DNA from: Pseudomonas entomophila | GTDB lineage: Bacteria > Pseudomonadota > Gammaproteobacteria > Pseudomonadales > Pseudomonadaceae | NCBI RefSeq assembly: GCF_029193575.1 | Contig: NZ_JARGCS010000056.1 | Coordinates: 558,001 to 622,000 of the forward strand | Length of the DNA stretch: 64,000 nucleotides | Direction of reading: 5' to 3' | Shown: positions 36,176 through 44,989 of the stretch, piece by piece | Layout of the letters: each line of letters starts with the position of its first letter | Numbering within the stretch: the stretch's first letter is position 1 | Made by a program: the position numbers and the translations under genes | The notes under the pieces: model-generated | The model's input: the letters and a program-made list of their open reading frames with translations, nothing else | Databases searched by the model: none | What the model was told of the DNA's origin: nothing

Positions 36176-36988
36176 TCAGGGCTGGATCTGATCTTCCAGT
36201 TTCATGGTCAACGCCAAGGTGCTGCCCAAGCCAATGGCCTGGTCGCGCCACGCCAGATAGCGCGCCCCATCGCGGCTGCTGAAATGCACCGCCAACTCCT
36301 CGGCCGCCTGCATCACCCCCGCCGCCGCCGCCAGTTCCAGCCAGTACAGCGCCGTCTTGAGGTCAGCCTCGACGTTCACCCCGTGCAGCAACCGGTAACC
36401 CACCTCGAAGCGACAACGCGCCTCGCTGCCCTGGGCGCCGCGCAGGAACCAGCGGTAGGCTTCGGCCAGGTCCACGTGCCACTCATGCTCGCCCTCGCAC
36501 ACCTCCTCCTCGTAGAGGTCGCCCAGCGCCGCCGCCGCGTGCGGCATGCCGCACTCGAACGCACGCTGGTAGCACTCGGCGGCGTTGCGGTAGGACACGT
36601 CCACACCCTTGCCGAAATAGTGCTGCTGCCCGAGGTTGAACCACGCCGCCGCATGGCCCTGCATGGCCGCCATGCGCAGCAGGTGACCGGCCAGGGCGGT
36701 GTCCGCACGCCAGTACTTGCCGTTGAGCCATACCCAGCCGAGGTCGTTGAGCGCCGCGACGTTGCCGTCCAGGGCCTGGCGCCGCAACTCGAGGTACAGC
36801 GCCTGCAAGTCGGCCGCTTCGTCCAGGCGCTCGACCAGGCCGAAGCGCTCGCCCGGCAGCGCATGCTGGCTGGGCATGCCGACGCCGGCGAACAGCCGAT
36901 GCCGCCGCCCAGGCTGGGCCGGCGCCGGCACGATGCGCTCGGGCAGCAGGCGCGCGAGCAACGAATGGATATTGCTGGCAGCAGACAT
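36176..36988 (-). CDS. Sel1-like repeat protein
   Basis: This 270-residue soluble protein contains about four Sel1/TPR-like repeats. Examples are AALNDLGWVWLNGKYWRADTALAGHLLRMAAMQG, AAWFNLGQQHYFGKGVDVSYRNAAECYQRA and DLAEAYRWFLRGAQG, between residues ~75 and ~250. Such repeats mediate protein contacts, so it is likely an adaptor or regulator. There is no signal peptide. I take MSAASNIH as the start because AGGATG lies just before it. Partner proteins are unknown. Confidence 0.82.
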   Translation of the reverse strand: MSAASNIHSLLARLLPERIVPAPAQPGRRHRLFAGVGMPSQHALPGERFGLVERLDEAADLQALYLELRRQALDGNVAALNDLGWVWLNGKYWRADTALAGHLLRMAAMQGHAAAWFNLGQQHYFGKGVDVSYRNAAECYQRAFECGMPHAAAALGDLYEEEVCEGEHEWHVDLAEAYRWFLRGAQGSEARCRFEVGYRLLHGVNVEADLKTALYWLELAAAAGVMQAAEELAVHFSSRDGARYLAWRDQAIGLGSTLALTMKLEDQIQP

Positions 36989-37194
36989 GTTCATCCTCAT
37001 TGAACGGCCCACAGTTCCGACCTCGACTGTGATGAGGCGTGATTCTGCGCGATGACACGACAAAACCTGTCGCGGACGATTCGATTCAAGGCAACCCCGG
37101 CTGTCTTCCCTGATCTTTGCGCCATATGGCTAATTGCCACGCAACGCCTCTAGCGCCATGCTATTGCGGCAAGCCTAGACAAGGACGTTACCTT

Positions 37195-37749
37195 TTGCCG
37201 TTCGCCACCACCCGCGCCACCCTCAGCCGTCAGTGGGCGCTGTTGCGCCAGCTCCCCAGCCGTTCGCCAGGCGTCACCAGCGCCGAGTTGGTGTGGCGGT
37301 TGCGCGATGTCGGCTTCCACGTCAGCAAGCGTACGGTCGAGCGCGACCTCAACGAGCTGTCGCTGCTCTTTCCGCTGGAGCGCAACGACAAGAGCATCCC
37401 GTTCGGCTGGCACTGGTCGGCCGGTGCCGTGGGCGAGTTGCGCGGGAATTTCGACCTGCAGGGGTACTTGCGCGGGGACACCTTGCCGCCGGGGCCAGAT
37501 GACGGGGTTGAGTTGCAGGCGTGGGTCAGCGATGGCCTGGCGCGTCAGTTGCGCGAGGCGCCGCTGACGGCGGACATGCAGCTCACGGCGCTGGAGCACG
37601 GGCACCGGTTGCGGGCGACGGTCAGCGATGGCGGGCCGTTGCGCGGGTGGGTGCTGGGGCAAGGGGATGGCGTGGTGGTGGAGCTGCCGCTGGGGTTGCG
37701 CGAGGAGATCGGGCGGATACTGGGCAATGCCGCGGCCCGGTATCGGTAG
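37195..37749 (+). CDS. WYL-family regulator lacking the WYL domain
   Basis: The 184-residue product starts with a winged helix-turn-helix (TLSRQWALLRQLPSRSPGVTSAELVWRLRDVGFHVSKRTVERDLNELS) exactly as in YafY/PafC-type WYL regulators. After KSIPFGWHWSAG it jumps almost directly to the C-terminal WCX region (VELQAWVSDGLARQLREAPLTADMQLTALEHG... ARYR). Full-length relatives have ~320 residues with a ligand-sensing WYL domain in between, so about 130-140 residues are missing in frame. I chose the TTG at 37195, with AAGGA 9 nt upstream; an ATG at 37126 is possible. Confidence 0.72.
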   Translation: MPFATTRATLSRQWALLRQLPSRSPGVTSAELVWRLRDVGFHVSKRTVERDLNELSLLFPLERNDKSIPFGWHWSAGAVGELRGNFDLQGYLRGDTLPPGPDDGVELQAWVSDGLARQLREAPLTADMQLTALEHGHRLRATVSDGGPLRGWVLGQGDGVVVELPLGLREEIGRILGNAAARYR

Positions 37750-37756
37750 GTGTCCG

Positions 37757-37797
37757 CCGCGGCCCTATCGCGGGCTTGCTCCGCGATAGGGCCGCGG
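37757..37797. terminator. Perfect 17-bp inverted repeat between convergent genes
   Basis: CCGCGGCCCTATCGCGG at 37757-37773 and its exact complement at 37781-37797 surround a 7-nt loop. It sits 8 bp after the WYL-type gene and 5 bp before the end of the convergent permease gene, so it probably serves as a two-way terminator. Confidence 0.7.
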
Positions 37798-37801
37798 CAG
37801 A

Positions 37802-38665
37802 TTAGCGCTGCATCCCCCAGCGCCGCACGGTCACCCGCTCCAGGGTATTGAATACCAACCCCTCCACCAGCAAGCCGATCAGGATCACCACCGCCAACCC
37901 GGCGAACACCTTGTCGGTGTACAGCTCGTTGCGGTTCTGGAAGATGTACCAACCCAACCCACCCTTGCCGCTGCTGGCGCCGAACACCAGCTCGGCGGCG
38001 ATCAGCGTGCGCCAGGCGAACGCCCAGCCGATCTTCAGCCCCGAGAGAATCGACGGCAACGCCGCCGGCACCAGGATATGCAGCACCAGGCGCAGCCCGC
38101 GCAGGCCATAGTTGCGCCCCGCCATGCGCAGGGTTTCGGACACGCCGAGAAAGCCCGCATAGGTGTTCAGCGCCAGCGCCCACAGCACCGAGTGCACCAG
38201 CACGAAGATCAGGCTGTTGTCGCCCAGCCCGAACCACAGCAACGCCAACGGCAGCAGGGCGATGGCCGGCAGCGGGTTGAACATCGAGGTCAGCGTGCCG
38301 AGCAGATCGCGGCCCACCTGGGTGGACACCGCCAGGCTGGTCAGGGCGAAGGCCAGGACGATGCCCAGCACGTAGCCCTTGAGCAGCACCACCAGCGACA
38401 CCCCGACCTTGGCCGGCAGCTCGCCGCTGAGCAGGCCGTCCCACAGGGCGCTGGCGGTTTGCAGGAAGCTCGGCAGCAGCAGGTCGTTGCCGGTGTAGCG
38501 GGCCACCGCCTCCCAGGCCGCGGCGAGCAGCACCAGGATCAGCGCCTTGCGCAGCCAGCCCTGCTGCCATAGGCGCTGGGCCAGCGGCAGCTCGCGCTCC
38601 ACGGGGATGCCCGGCAGCGGTTCGAGCTGCACTTCGTATTCCTGCCGTACAGGTGTGGTGGTCAT
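37802..38665 (-). CDS. ABC transporter permease, TauC/SsuC family
   Basis: This 287-residue inner-membrane protein has six transmembrane helices of the binding-protein-dependent permease fold. The EAA loop is TLRMAGRNYGLRGLRLVLHILVPAALPSILSGLKIGWAFAWRTLIAAEL, characteristic of TauC/SsuC-type permeases for sulfonates, nitrate or related anions. It is the last gene of the dioxygenase-binding protein-ATPase-permease operon. Confidence 0.9.
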   Translation of the reverse strand: MTTTPVRQEYEVQLEPLPGIPVERELPLAQRLWQQGWLRKALILVLLAAAWEAVARYTGNDLLLPSFLQTASALWDGLLSGELPAKVGVSLVVLLKGYVLGIVLAFALTSLAVSTQVGRDLLGTLTSMFNPLPAIALLPLALLWFGLGDNSLIFVLVHSVLWALALNTYAGFLGVSETLRMAGRNYGLRGLRLVLHILVPAALPSILSGLKIGWAFAWRTLIAAELVFGASSGKGGLGWYIFQNRNELYTDKVFAGLAVVILIGLLVEGLVFNTLERVTVRRWGMQR

Positions 38666-38677
38666 GGGGGGCTCCTG

Positions 38678-39541
38678 TCAGTAGGCGATGCGGATGTCGT
38701 TGAAGCCCAGGTCGACGGCCTGCTCGGGCTCGCCGGCTTCATCGAACAGCAGGCGGTGGATGCGCCGGGCGCTGGCCTGGAAGTCGGCGCCGCCGAGGCT
38801 GCCCAGGTCGTACTGGTGGCTGTGCACCTCGGCGCGCACCCGGCCCGGGTGCGGCGACAGCAGCAGGATGCGGTTGCCCACCACCAGCGCCTCCTCGATG
38901 GAGTGGGTGACGAACAGCAAGGTGAAGCGCACCTCCTCCCACAGCAGCAGCAACTCTTCCTGCATCTTGCGCCGGGTCAGGGCGTCCAGTGCGGCGAAGG
39001 GCTCGTCCATCAGCAGGATCTTCGGCTGCGTGGCCAGGGCGCGGGCGATCGCCACGCGCGCCTTCATGCCGCCCGAGAGGGTATGCGGATAGGCGTCGGC
39101 GAACGCTGCCAGGCCGACCTTTTCCAAGTAGTGCAAGGCGCGCTCCTCGGCCTCGGCACGCTTGAGCTGGCCCGACACCAGCAACGGGAACATCACGTTC
39201 TGCTTCACCGTCTTCCACGGCGGCAGTTGGTCGAACTCCTGGAACACCACGATACGGTCAGGGCCAGGGCCTTTGACCGGCTGGCCCTGCAACAGGATCT
39301 GTCCTTCGCGAGGCTCGATGAACCCGGCCACGGCCTTGAGCAAGGTCGACTTGCCACAGCCCGAAGGCCCAAGCAGCACGAAACGGTCGGCGTGGTCGAC
39401 TTCGAAGCCGACCTGATGGGTGGCCCGCACCACGCGCTGCGCGGTGCGGTATTCGAGGCTGAGGTTGTCCACCTTCAGCAGCGGTGGCGTGGCGACACGG
39501 CTCAGGTTGCTGGCCGTGTGGCCTGGCAATGGGGCGGTCAT
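38678..39541 (-). CDS. ABC transporter ATP-binding protein, TauB/SsuB family
   Basis: This 287-residue ATPase has Walker A GPSGCGKST (~residues 58-66), Q-loop FQEFDQLPPWKTV, signature LSGGMKARVAIARAL, Walker B ILLMDEPFAALD and H-loop VTHSIEEAL. It follows the SsuB/TauB pattern. It powers the permease encoded 12 bp downstream. The C-terminal ~30 residues (EPEQAVDLGFNDIRIAY) exceed the core domain. Confidence 0.92.
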   Translation of the reverse strand: MTAPLPGHTASNLSRVATPPLLKVDNLSLEYRTAQRVVRATHQVGFEVDHADRFVLLGPSGCGKSTLLKAVAGFIEPREGQILLQGQPVKGPGPDRIVVFQEFDQLPPWKTVKQNVMFPLLVSGQLKRAEAEERALHYLEKVGLAAFADAYPHTLSGGMKARVAIARALATQPKILLMDEPFAALDALTRRKMQEELLLLWEEVRFTLLFVTHSIEEALVVGNRILLLSPHPGRVRAEVHSHQYDLGSLGGADFQASARRIHRLLFDEAGEPEQAVDLGFNDIRIAY

Positions 39542-39547
39542 CGGCGG

Positions 39548-40567
39548 TCAGCTCCCTTGCAGCGGGCGTTCGTCCTGGAAGAAGTAGTCCTTCCATGACG
39601 CCGGCTTGTTCTTGATCGCGCCCACCCGGTAGAGGAACTCGGCCAGCGGGTAGGTGTTCTTCGGCGTGACGCTGAATTCGTACTGCGGGTTGTCGATGAT
39701 GCGGATCAGCGCGTCGCGGTCGATCTTGGCCTTGGTCACGCGGATGTAGGTATCGGCCGCGGCGGCCTTGTCCTTCTGCGCGAAGTCGGCGGCTTCGGCC
39801 AGCGCATCGACGAAGGCCTTGTAGGTCTTGGGGTTGTCGTTGCGGAATTTCTCGGTGGCGAACAGCAGCGTCGGCGAGTTGGGGCCGAGCAGGTCGTAGC
39901 TGTTGAGCACCACGTGCACGTTCTTGTTGGCCAGGGCCTGGTCCTGGAACGGCGGGTTGGAGAAGTGCCCGTTCAGCTCGGTGCCGCCGGCCAGCAGCGC
40001 GGCGGTGGCGTCGGGGTGCGGCACGGCCAGGGTGTACTTGTCGAGGCGGGCGTATTCCTTGTCGCCCCACTGCTTGGCAGCGGCGTATTGCAGGAAGCGC
40101 GACTGCACCGAGACGCCCACCGCGGGCACGGCGATGCGGTCTTTCTCGCTGATGTCGGCGATGGTCTTAACGTTCGGGTTGCTGCTGACCAGGTAGTACG
40201 GGAAGTTGCCCAGCGAGGCCACGGCCTTGACGTTCTGGCGGCCCTTGGTGCGGTCCCAGACGGTGAGCAGCGGGCCGACGCCGGCACCGGCGATATCCAC
40301 CGAGCCGGACAACAGCGCGTCGTTGATCGCCGCGCCGCCAGAGAGCTGCGCCCAATCGACCTGGATGTCGATGCCCTGCGCCTTGCCGTGCTTCTCGATC
40401 AGTTGCTGGTCGCGCACCACGTTGAGCAGCAGGTAGACGATGCCGAACTGCTCGGCGATGCGGATCTGCCCTTCGGCCTGGGCCACGGCGGGCGCGGCGA
40501 GGCTGCCGACGATCAGGCTGGCGCCCAGGCCGATGCTGGCCGCCAGGCGGCTGATGGATTTACGCAT
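39548..40567 (-). CDS. ABC transporter periplasmic substrate-binding protein, TauA/SsuA-like
   Basis: This 339-residue exported protein has a long signal peptide ending near AAPAVAQA. The fold is the SsuA/TauA/NMT1-like type II binding protein (IRIAEQFGIVYLLLNVVRDQQLIEKHG, LLSGSVDIAGAGVGPLLTVWDRTKG, VPAVGVSVQSRFLQYAAAKQWG). Likely ligands are organosulfonates or similar small anions; sequence alone does not decide. It lies between the dioxygenase and the ATPase genes. Confidence 0.9.
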   Translation of the reverse strand: MRKSISRLAASIGLGASLIVGSLAAPAVAQAEGQIRIAEQFGIVYLLLNVVRDQQLIEKHGKAQGIDIQVDWAQLSGGAAINDALLSGSVDIAGAGVGPLLTVWDRTKGRQNVKAVASLGNFPYYLVSSNPNVKTIADISEKDRIAVPAVGVSVQSRFLQYAAAKQWGDKEYARLDKYTLAVPHPDATAALLAGGTELNGHFSNPPFQDQALANKNVHVVLNSYDLLGPNSPTLLFATEKFRNDNPKTYKAFVDALAEAADFAQKDKAAAADTYIRVTKAKIDRDALIRIIDNPQYEFSVTPKNTYPLAEFLYRVGAIKNKPASWKDYFFQDERPLQGS

Positions 40568-40585
40568 GATGAGGTTCCTCAGTCG

Positions 40586-41485
40586 TCAGAACGGGGCATC
40601 GCCCTGGATGGTGGTTCGGTAGAGTTTGCGGCGCAGGTGCGCGGGGCAGCCGGCGGCCAGGTGGATCAGCGAGCGGTTGTCCCAGAACACCAGGTCGTGG
40701 GGCTGCCACTGGTGGCGGTAGATGTTCTGTCCGAGCACGCTCAGGGCGTACAGCTGTTGCAGGACGTCGCGGCTTTCGTCATCGGGCAGGCCGACGATGC
40801 GGGTGGTGAAGCCCTCGCTGACGAACAGCGCCTTGCGGCCGTTCTCCGGGTGCGTGCGCACCACCGGGTGGATGACCTCGTTGACCTGGGCCAGTTGCTC
40901 GGCGGTCAGGGTCGGGCGCCAGTTGCCTTCGAACTTGGTTTCCGAATAACGGGCCGTGTAGGAGTGCGCGGCGCTGCGGCCCTCGACGATCTTGCGCAGC
41001 GCGTCAGGGACGGCGTCCCAGGCCTTGTGCATGTCGGCGAACAGGGTGTCGCCGCCCTCGCTGGGCAGTTCCTGGGCATGCAGCATCGAGCCGAGGCTGG
41101 GAAGCGCCTTGTACGACAGGTCCGAGTGCCAGAACTTGCCGGCATCGCCCAGGCCAACGTTGCGACCATCTTCGATGATGTTGGAAACGATCAGGATCTC
41201 GGGGTGGCCTTCGAGCAGGAACTGCTTGAGCACGTGGATCTGCAACTCGCCGAAGCGGCGGCTGAAGGCGATGTGTTGTTCAGGGGTGATGCGTTGGTCG
41301 CGGAACACCAGGACGTGGTGGTCGAGGTGGGCGCGGTGGAGGGTGCGGAAATCTTCGGCGTTGACCGGTTGGGCCAGGTCGAGGCCGACGATCTCGGCGC
41401 CGACGGCACCGGCGAATGGGCGGATTTCGAAGGGTTGCGGCTGGGCGCTGTCGATGGACGACAAGGCGTTCGAGGCGGCGGACAT
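40586..41485 (-). CDS. TauD/TfdA-family 2-oxoglutarate-dependent dioxygenase
   Basis: This 299-residue Fe(II)/2-oxoglutarate oxygenase has the facial triad H120-x-D122 (KFWHSDLSYKALPS) and distal H274 (WDNRSLIHLAAG), plus a conserved arginine near RRKLYRTT for 2-oxoglutarate. TauD itself releases sulfite from taurine, whereas TfdA acts on phenoxyacetates. Here it heads the ABC operon rather than following it as in tauABCD, so the substrate may be another sulfonate or ester. An AT-rich region upstream probably holds the promoter. Confidence 0.9.
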   Translation of the reverse strand: MSAASNALSSIDSAQPQPFEIRPFAGAVGAEIVGLDLAQPVNAEDFRTLHRAHLDHHVLVFRDQRITPEQHIAFSRRFGELQIHVLKQFLLEGHPEILIVSNIIEDGRNVGLGDAGKFWHSDLSYKALPSLGSMLHAQELPSEGGDTLFADMHKAWDAVPDALRKIVEGRSAAHSYTARYSETKFEGNWRPTLTAEQLAQVNEVIHPVVRTHPENGRKALFVSEGFTTRIVGLPDDESRDVLQQLYALSVLGQNIYRHQWQPHDLVFWDNRSLIHLAAGCPAHLRRKLYRTTIQGDAPF

Positions 41486-41761
41486 GGTTCACTCCCACGC
41501 AGTGCGCGACGGTCAAAAGGGGCGCGCATCGATTCAGAAACGCACGGGGTTTACCCGTGTGGGTTCGAGTCGTGCGGCGCGCCGATTGGTCGGCAGGTAC
41601 GCAGTGGAAGTGACTATAAAGGCATAAGAAAAATAATTTAAATACTGTTAGGGAATAACCATATGAAGGGGGGCGCTGCCTGTTCCGGCCTCATCGCGGG
41701 GCAAGCCCGCCCCTACAGCTACCCCACGTCTGCAGGAGCGCGCTTGCCCGCGACAGGGCCC
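41486..41761. other. Region upstream of the dioxygenase operon, with a REP pair
   Basis: The dioxygenase side (about 41610-41660) is AT-rich (GACTATAAAGGCATAAG, AAAATAATTTAAATACTG), as expected for a promoter. The other side carries a REP-like inverted pair, TCGCGGGGCAAGCCCGCCCC at 41694 and GCGCGCTTGCCCGCGACAGG near 41738, behind the end of the wss operon. No gene is seen. Confidence 0.6.
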
Positions 41762-42898
41762 TCAGGGCAACGGCAAATCGTCAGTGAACGGCTTCTGCAA
41801 GTCCCGCTCGTTAATTTCCCAGACCACCACCTGCGCCGGGGTCTGCTTGAATGCCTCGCTGGCGAAATACTCGCGCGCCGCGCCGGAGAACTCGCCCCCA
41901 TCCTTGGCGAAGTTGCCAACCGCCGCCCTCAGCGCCTGTTCGAGGAACGGCGCGAAGTTGGAGTTGCGCGAGAACGAGGTGCCGATCAGCGCGACATTCG
42001 GCAGTTGGCTATCACCGAACAAATCATCCTCACTCCCTGCCGCCGCGTCCTGGGTCACCTCGAAATGCGACGGCGCCACCCGTTCGCCCGGCGGCTGCAA
42101 GCGCTCCGGCAACCAGTCCAGCCCCGCCAGCCGCACCAGGTCACCCGCGCGCCGCGCCTCGGGCGGCACGCTGCGCACCAGGTGCTGCGCCGGGCTCGGT
42201 GTCACGCCGGTGGCGCGCACCTGCTCGGCCGCCGCCTTGGCCGCCGCCTCGGCGCCCCGCTCGCTCCAGTGCGTGTCGGTGCGCAGGAAGCTCGCGCTGC
42301 CAATGGCCTGCATCGCCGCCGTCGGGTCGGCAGTGGCGATACCCGCCTGTTGCAACCGCGCCTTCCAGTGCGCCAAGCGCTCGGCCAGGGCCGGGGCGCG
42401 GGTCATGCCGCACAGCTTAGCGACGGCGATACGGCTCTTGTCCGGCACCAGCAGCACCACCAAGCGGATATTCCACGCCGCCAGCCAATCGCGCACGGCG
42501 ACCACCTTGCGCGCACGGGCTTCGGCATTGGCCTCGGCATGCGGGTGGATGCGGGTCTCGTCGGCCAGGAACAACCAGCCCGGGCAACCGCTGCGCACCC
42601 GTGGCCCGGTGTCGCCAAGGGTCAGCCAGCTGAAGCCACGCTCCAGGTCCGCGGCATGCTTGGCCACCGACACGTGCGACAGCTCGCGGGCGATATGGTG
42701 GGTGATCTCGCCATCGCGCACGCCCTCCCAGCCCAGGTGCTCGGGCCACAGGTCGACCTTGCCGGTGAGCATCGCCCACAGGCAGGTGGTCAGCCCCAAC
42801 AGCATGAAGCCGAACATCGCCAAGCCCGCCAGCGGGCTCAGGCGGATCATCATCGGGCTCGGCGGCACGGGGGCCAGGGACGGGTCTATCTTCGGCAT
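41762..42898 (-). CDS. wssI: WssI, AlgJ/AlgX-like cellulose O-acetylation protein
   Basis: This 378-residue membrane-anchored SGNH-type protein has one N-terminal transmembrane helix (~residues 24-44). A periplasmic AlgJ/AlgX-like domain carries D208-x-H210 (RTDTHWSERG) and the serine motif GTSFS (306-310), the catalytic layout of AlgJ/AlgX acetyl-transferases. With WssH and WssG it should transfer acetyl groups to cellulose outside the inner membrane. It closes the wss operon, 9 bp after wssH. Confidence 0.88.
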   Translation of the reverse strand: MPKIDPSLAPVPPSPMMIRLSPLAGLAMFGFMLLGLTTCLWAMLTGKVDLWPEHLGWEGVRDGEITHHIARELSHVSVAKHAADLERGFSWLTLGDTGPRVRSGCPGWLFLADETRIHPHAEANAEARARKVVAVRDWLAAWNIRLVVLLVPDKSRIAVAKLCGMTRAPALAERLAHWKARLQQAGIATADPTAAMQAIGSASFLRTDTHWSERGAEAAAKAAAEQVRATGVTPSPAQHLVRSVPPEARRAGDLVRLAGLDWLPERLQPPGERVAPSHFEVTQDAAAGSEDDLFGDSQLPNVALIGTSFSRNSNFAPFLEQALRAAVGNFAKDGGEFSGAAREYFASEAFKQTPAQVVVWEINERDLQKPFTDDLPLP

Positions 42899-42907
42899 GC
42901 TCGGCCC

Positions 42908-44323
42908 CTAGAACTGGAAGTAGAGAAACGGCACGGTCTCGCGGCTGGCGATCAGCGCGAACGACAGGGCAAAACCCAGCACCGGCCACAGCGCGCCCAC
43001 CGCGCGAAACACCCACACCTCGCCGAAGCGCGCCTCGGCCCAGGGCTTGCACAGCGGCAACAGCAGGCACGCCACGCCCAGCGCCGCAGCGATGCCGTGG
43101 GCCGGGCGCAGGGTCGCGGCCAGCGCGTCGCCCAGGGCGAAGCCATGCAGGCCGAACTGGCCGGCATACATCTCCAGCGCGGTGGCGAAGTCCGGCGCGC
43201 GGAATAGCGTCCAGGCCAGGCACACGAACAACAGCGTCACGCTGTGCGCCAACCACGCCGGCAAGTCCGGCAAGCCGGCGCGGCTCCAGGCCCGGTCGAT
43301 ACACAGGGCGATGCCGTGGGCGGCGCCCCAGAGCAGGTAGTTCCAGCTGTCGCCGCCGTGCCACAGGCCGCCGATGGCCATGATCAGGAACAGGTTGCGG
43401 TAGGTCTTCCACACGCCGTGGCGGTTGCCGCCCAGGCCGATGTACAGGTAGTCGCGCAGCCAGCTCGACAGCGAGATGTGCCAGCGCCGCCAGAAGTCCT
43501 GGATGTTGCGCGCCCAGTACGGGTGGTTGAAGTTCTCCGGGAAGTGAAAGCCCAGCATCAACCCCAGGCCGATGGCCATGGCGCTGTAGCCGGCGAAGTC
43601 GAAGAACAGCTGCAGCGAGTACGCCAGGCACCCCACCCAGGCATCGACGAAGGACGGCTGCGCCTGGCCGAAGGCCACGCCCACCAGCGGCGACAGGCTG
43701 TCGGCCACCAGCACCTTCATGCTCATGCCGATCATGAAGCGCCGCGCCCCGAGGGCGAAGTTCAGCGGGTTGAAGTAGCGTTTGTTGAGCTCGGCGCGCA
43801 CCCAGTCATAGCGAATGATCGGCCCGGCGATGGAGTGACCGAACATCGCCAGGTAGGTGGCGAAGTTGGCGAAGCTGCGCTCCACCGGCACCACCTTGCG
43901 GTGCACGTCCACCAGGTAGGAGATCACCTGCAGCACGATGAACGACAGGCCCGCCGGCAGCGCCACCTTTTGCCATTCGAACGGCATCGCGCCATGGGCG
44001 GTGAGCAGCTCGTTGAAGGTGGCGGCGAGGATGTTGGCGTACTTGTACCAGCACAGCACCAGGGTGTTGACCACGATCAGCGCGGCCAGCAGTCGCAGGC
44101 GCCGCCGCGAGGTGTCCGCGGTGCGCGCCAGCAACAGCCCGCCGACCCAGCCAAGCACCGTGAGCACCACGTGCAGCAGCAGGAACGCCGGGCTCAGCCA
44201 GCCATAGAACAACCAGCTGCCGATCAGCAGGACGTGGTTGCGCCCCCCGGGCCGCACCAACGCATACACCAGCATGAACGCCGGCAGGAACAGCACCAGA
44301 AACTCGAGCGAGGCGAAGACCAT
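42908..44323 (-). CDS. wssH: WssH, AlgI-like MBOAT acetyltransferase
   Basis: This 471-residue polytopic protein of the MBOAT/AlgI family moves acetyl groups across the inner membrane. Conserved segments are the N-terminal MVFASLEFLVLFLPAFMLVY, NHPYWARNIQDFWRRWHISLSSWLRDYLYIGLGGNRHG, and the catalytic-histidine region GGLWHGGDSWNYLLWGAAHG. It is an alginate-acetylation homologue recruited to a cellulose operon, as in P. fluorescens SBW25 wss. Confidence 0.93.
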   Translation of the reverse strand: MVFASLEFLVLFLPAFMLVYALVRPGGRNHVLLIGSWLFYGWLSPAFLLLHVVLTVLGWVGGLLLARTADTSRRRLRLLAALIVVNTLVLCWYKYANILAATFNELLTAHGAMPFEWQKVALPAGLSFIVLQVISYLVDVHRKVVPVERSFANFATYLAMFGHSIAGPIIRYDWVRAELNKRYFNPLNFALGARRFMIGMSMKVLVADSLSPLVGVAFGQAQPSFVDAWVGCLAYSLQLFFDFAGYSAMAIGLGLMLGFHFPENFNHPYWARNIQDFWRRWHISLSSWLRDYLYIGLGGNRHGVWKTYRNLFLIMAIGGLWHGGDSWNYLLWGAAHGIALCIDRAWSRAGLPDLPAWLAHSVTLLFVCLAWTLFRAPDFATALEMYAGQFGLHGFALGDALAATLRPAHGIAAALGVACLLLPLCKPWAEARFGEVWVFRAVGALWPVLGFALSFALIASRETVPFLYFQF

Positions 44324-44332
44324 GGTCGTCCG

Positions 44333-44989
44333 TCAGTTGGCGAGGTTGTCACGGGCCTGGAACAGGCGCGGGCCTTGGGCGCTGGGCGCGAGGAACACGG
44401 TGTAGCGCTGGCCGGCGGCCAGTTGGCCGAGGTCCAGCGCTGCGCCGCTCGGGGCGCCGGCGCAGGTCAGCTGCACCGAAAGCTTCAGCGGGTTGATCGA
44501 GCGCCGCTGCGCGGTGCCGTCGGCCACGTCCTTGAAGATCGCCACGTTCTTGCCGGCCGAGGCCAGGCCCGGTTGGGCGCAGCTGGGGTCGAGGCTGTAG
44601 AACGCCAGCGAGGCCTTCAGCGCGTTGAAGTCGTCGGGCTGCTCGCGCACGGTCACCAGGCGCAGGCCCTTGGCCTCGGGCAGGCCGACCACGGTGGCGA
44701 ACTCGCCGGGCGCGACGCTGACCTTCAGCGCCTGCTGCTGGCCGGCCAGCGCCAGCTGGCCTTCGATCGGCTTGCCGGCGGGCACGGTGAGGAAGTCCGA
44801 CGCGCTGCCGGCAGGCAGCGACAGGCCGGCGCCGTTGCCGGCACTCAGGCGCAGCTCGGCGGCGCCGGCGTTGAAGAAGCGCAGGAACGCGGCGTCTTCG
44901 CTCGGGCCGGTCGGGTACAGCGGGATCTCCGCGGCCTGGGCGCCGCCCAGGCACAACAGCGCGGCCAGGCCGCCCACCAGGCGGCGCAT
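44333..44989 (-). CDS. wssG: WssG, AlgF-like periplasmic acetylation protein
   Basis: This 218-residue exported protein (signal peptide RRLVGGLAALLCLGGAQAA) is AlgF-like: IPLYPTGPSEDAAFLRFFNAGAAELRL, then a beta-rich domain ending YTVFLAPSAQGPRLFQARD. AlgF is needed for alginate O-acetylation as an adaptor between AlgI and AlgJ/X. Its start overlaps the wssF stop by 1 bp (TGATG), and wssH begins 9 bp downstream. Confidence 0.88.
   Translation of the reverse strand: MRRLVGGLAALLCLGGAQAAEIPLYPTGPSEDAAFLRFFNAGAAELRLSAGNGAGLSLPAGSASDFLTVPAGKPIEGQLALAGQQQALKVSVAPGEFATVVGLPEAKGLRLVTVREQPDDFNALKASLAFYSLDPSCAQPGLASAGKNVAIFKDVADGTAQRRSINPLKLSVQLTCAGAPSGAALDLGQLAAGQRYTVFLAPSAQGPRLFQARDNLAN

Noticed and set aside
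41762..44989. Alginate acetylation genes algFIJ proper
   Set aside because: The proteins are AlgF/AlgI/AlgJ-like, but they directly follow bcs genes in one operon and no alginate polymerisation genes are present, so the wss assignment fits better.
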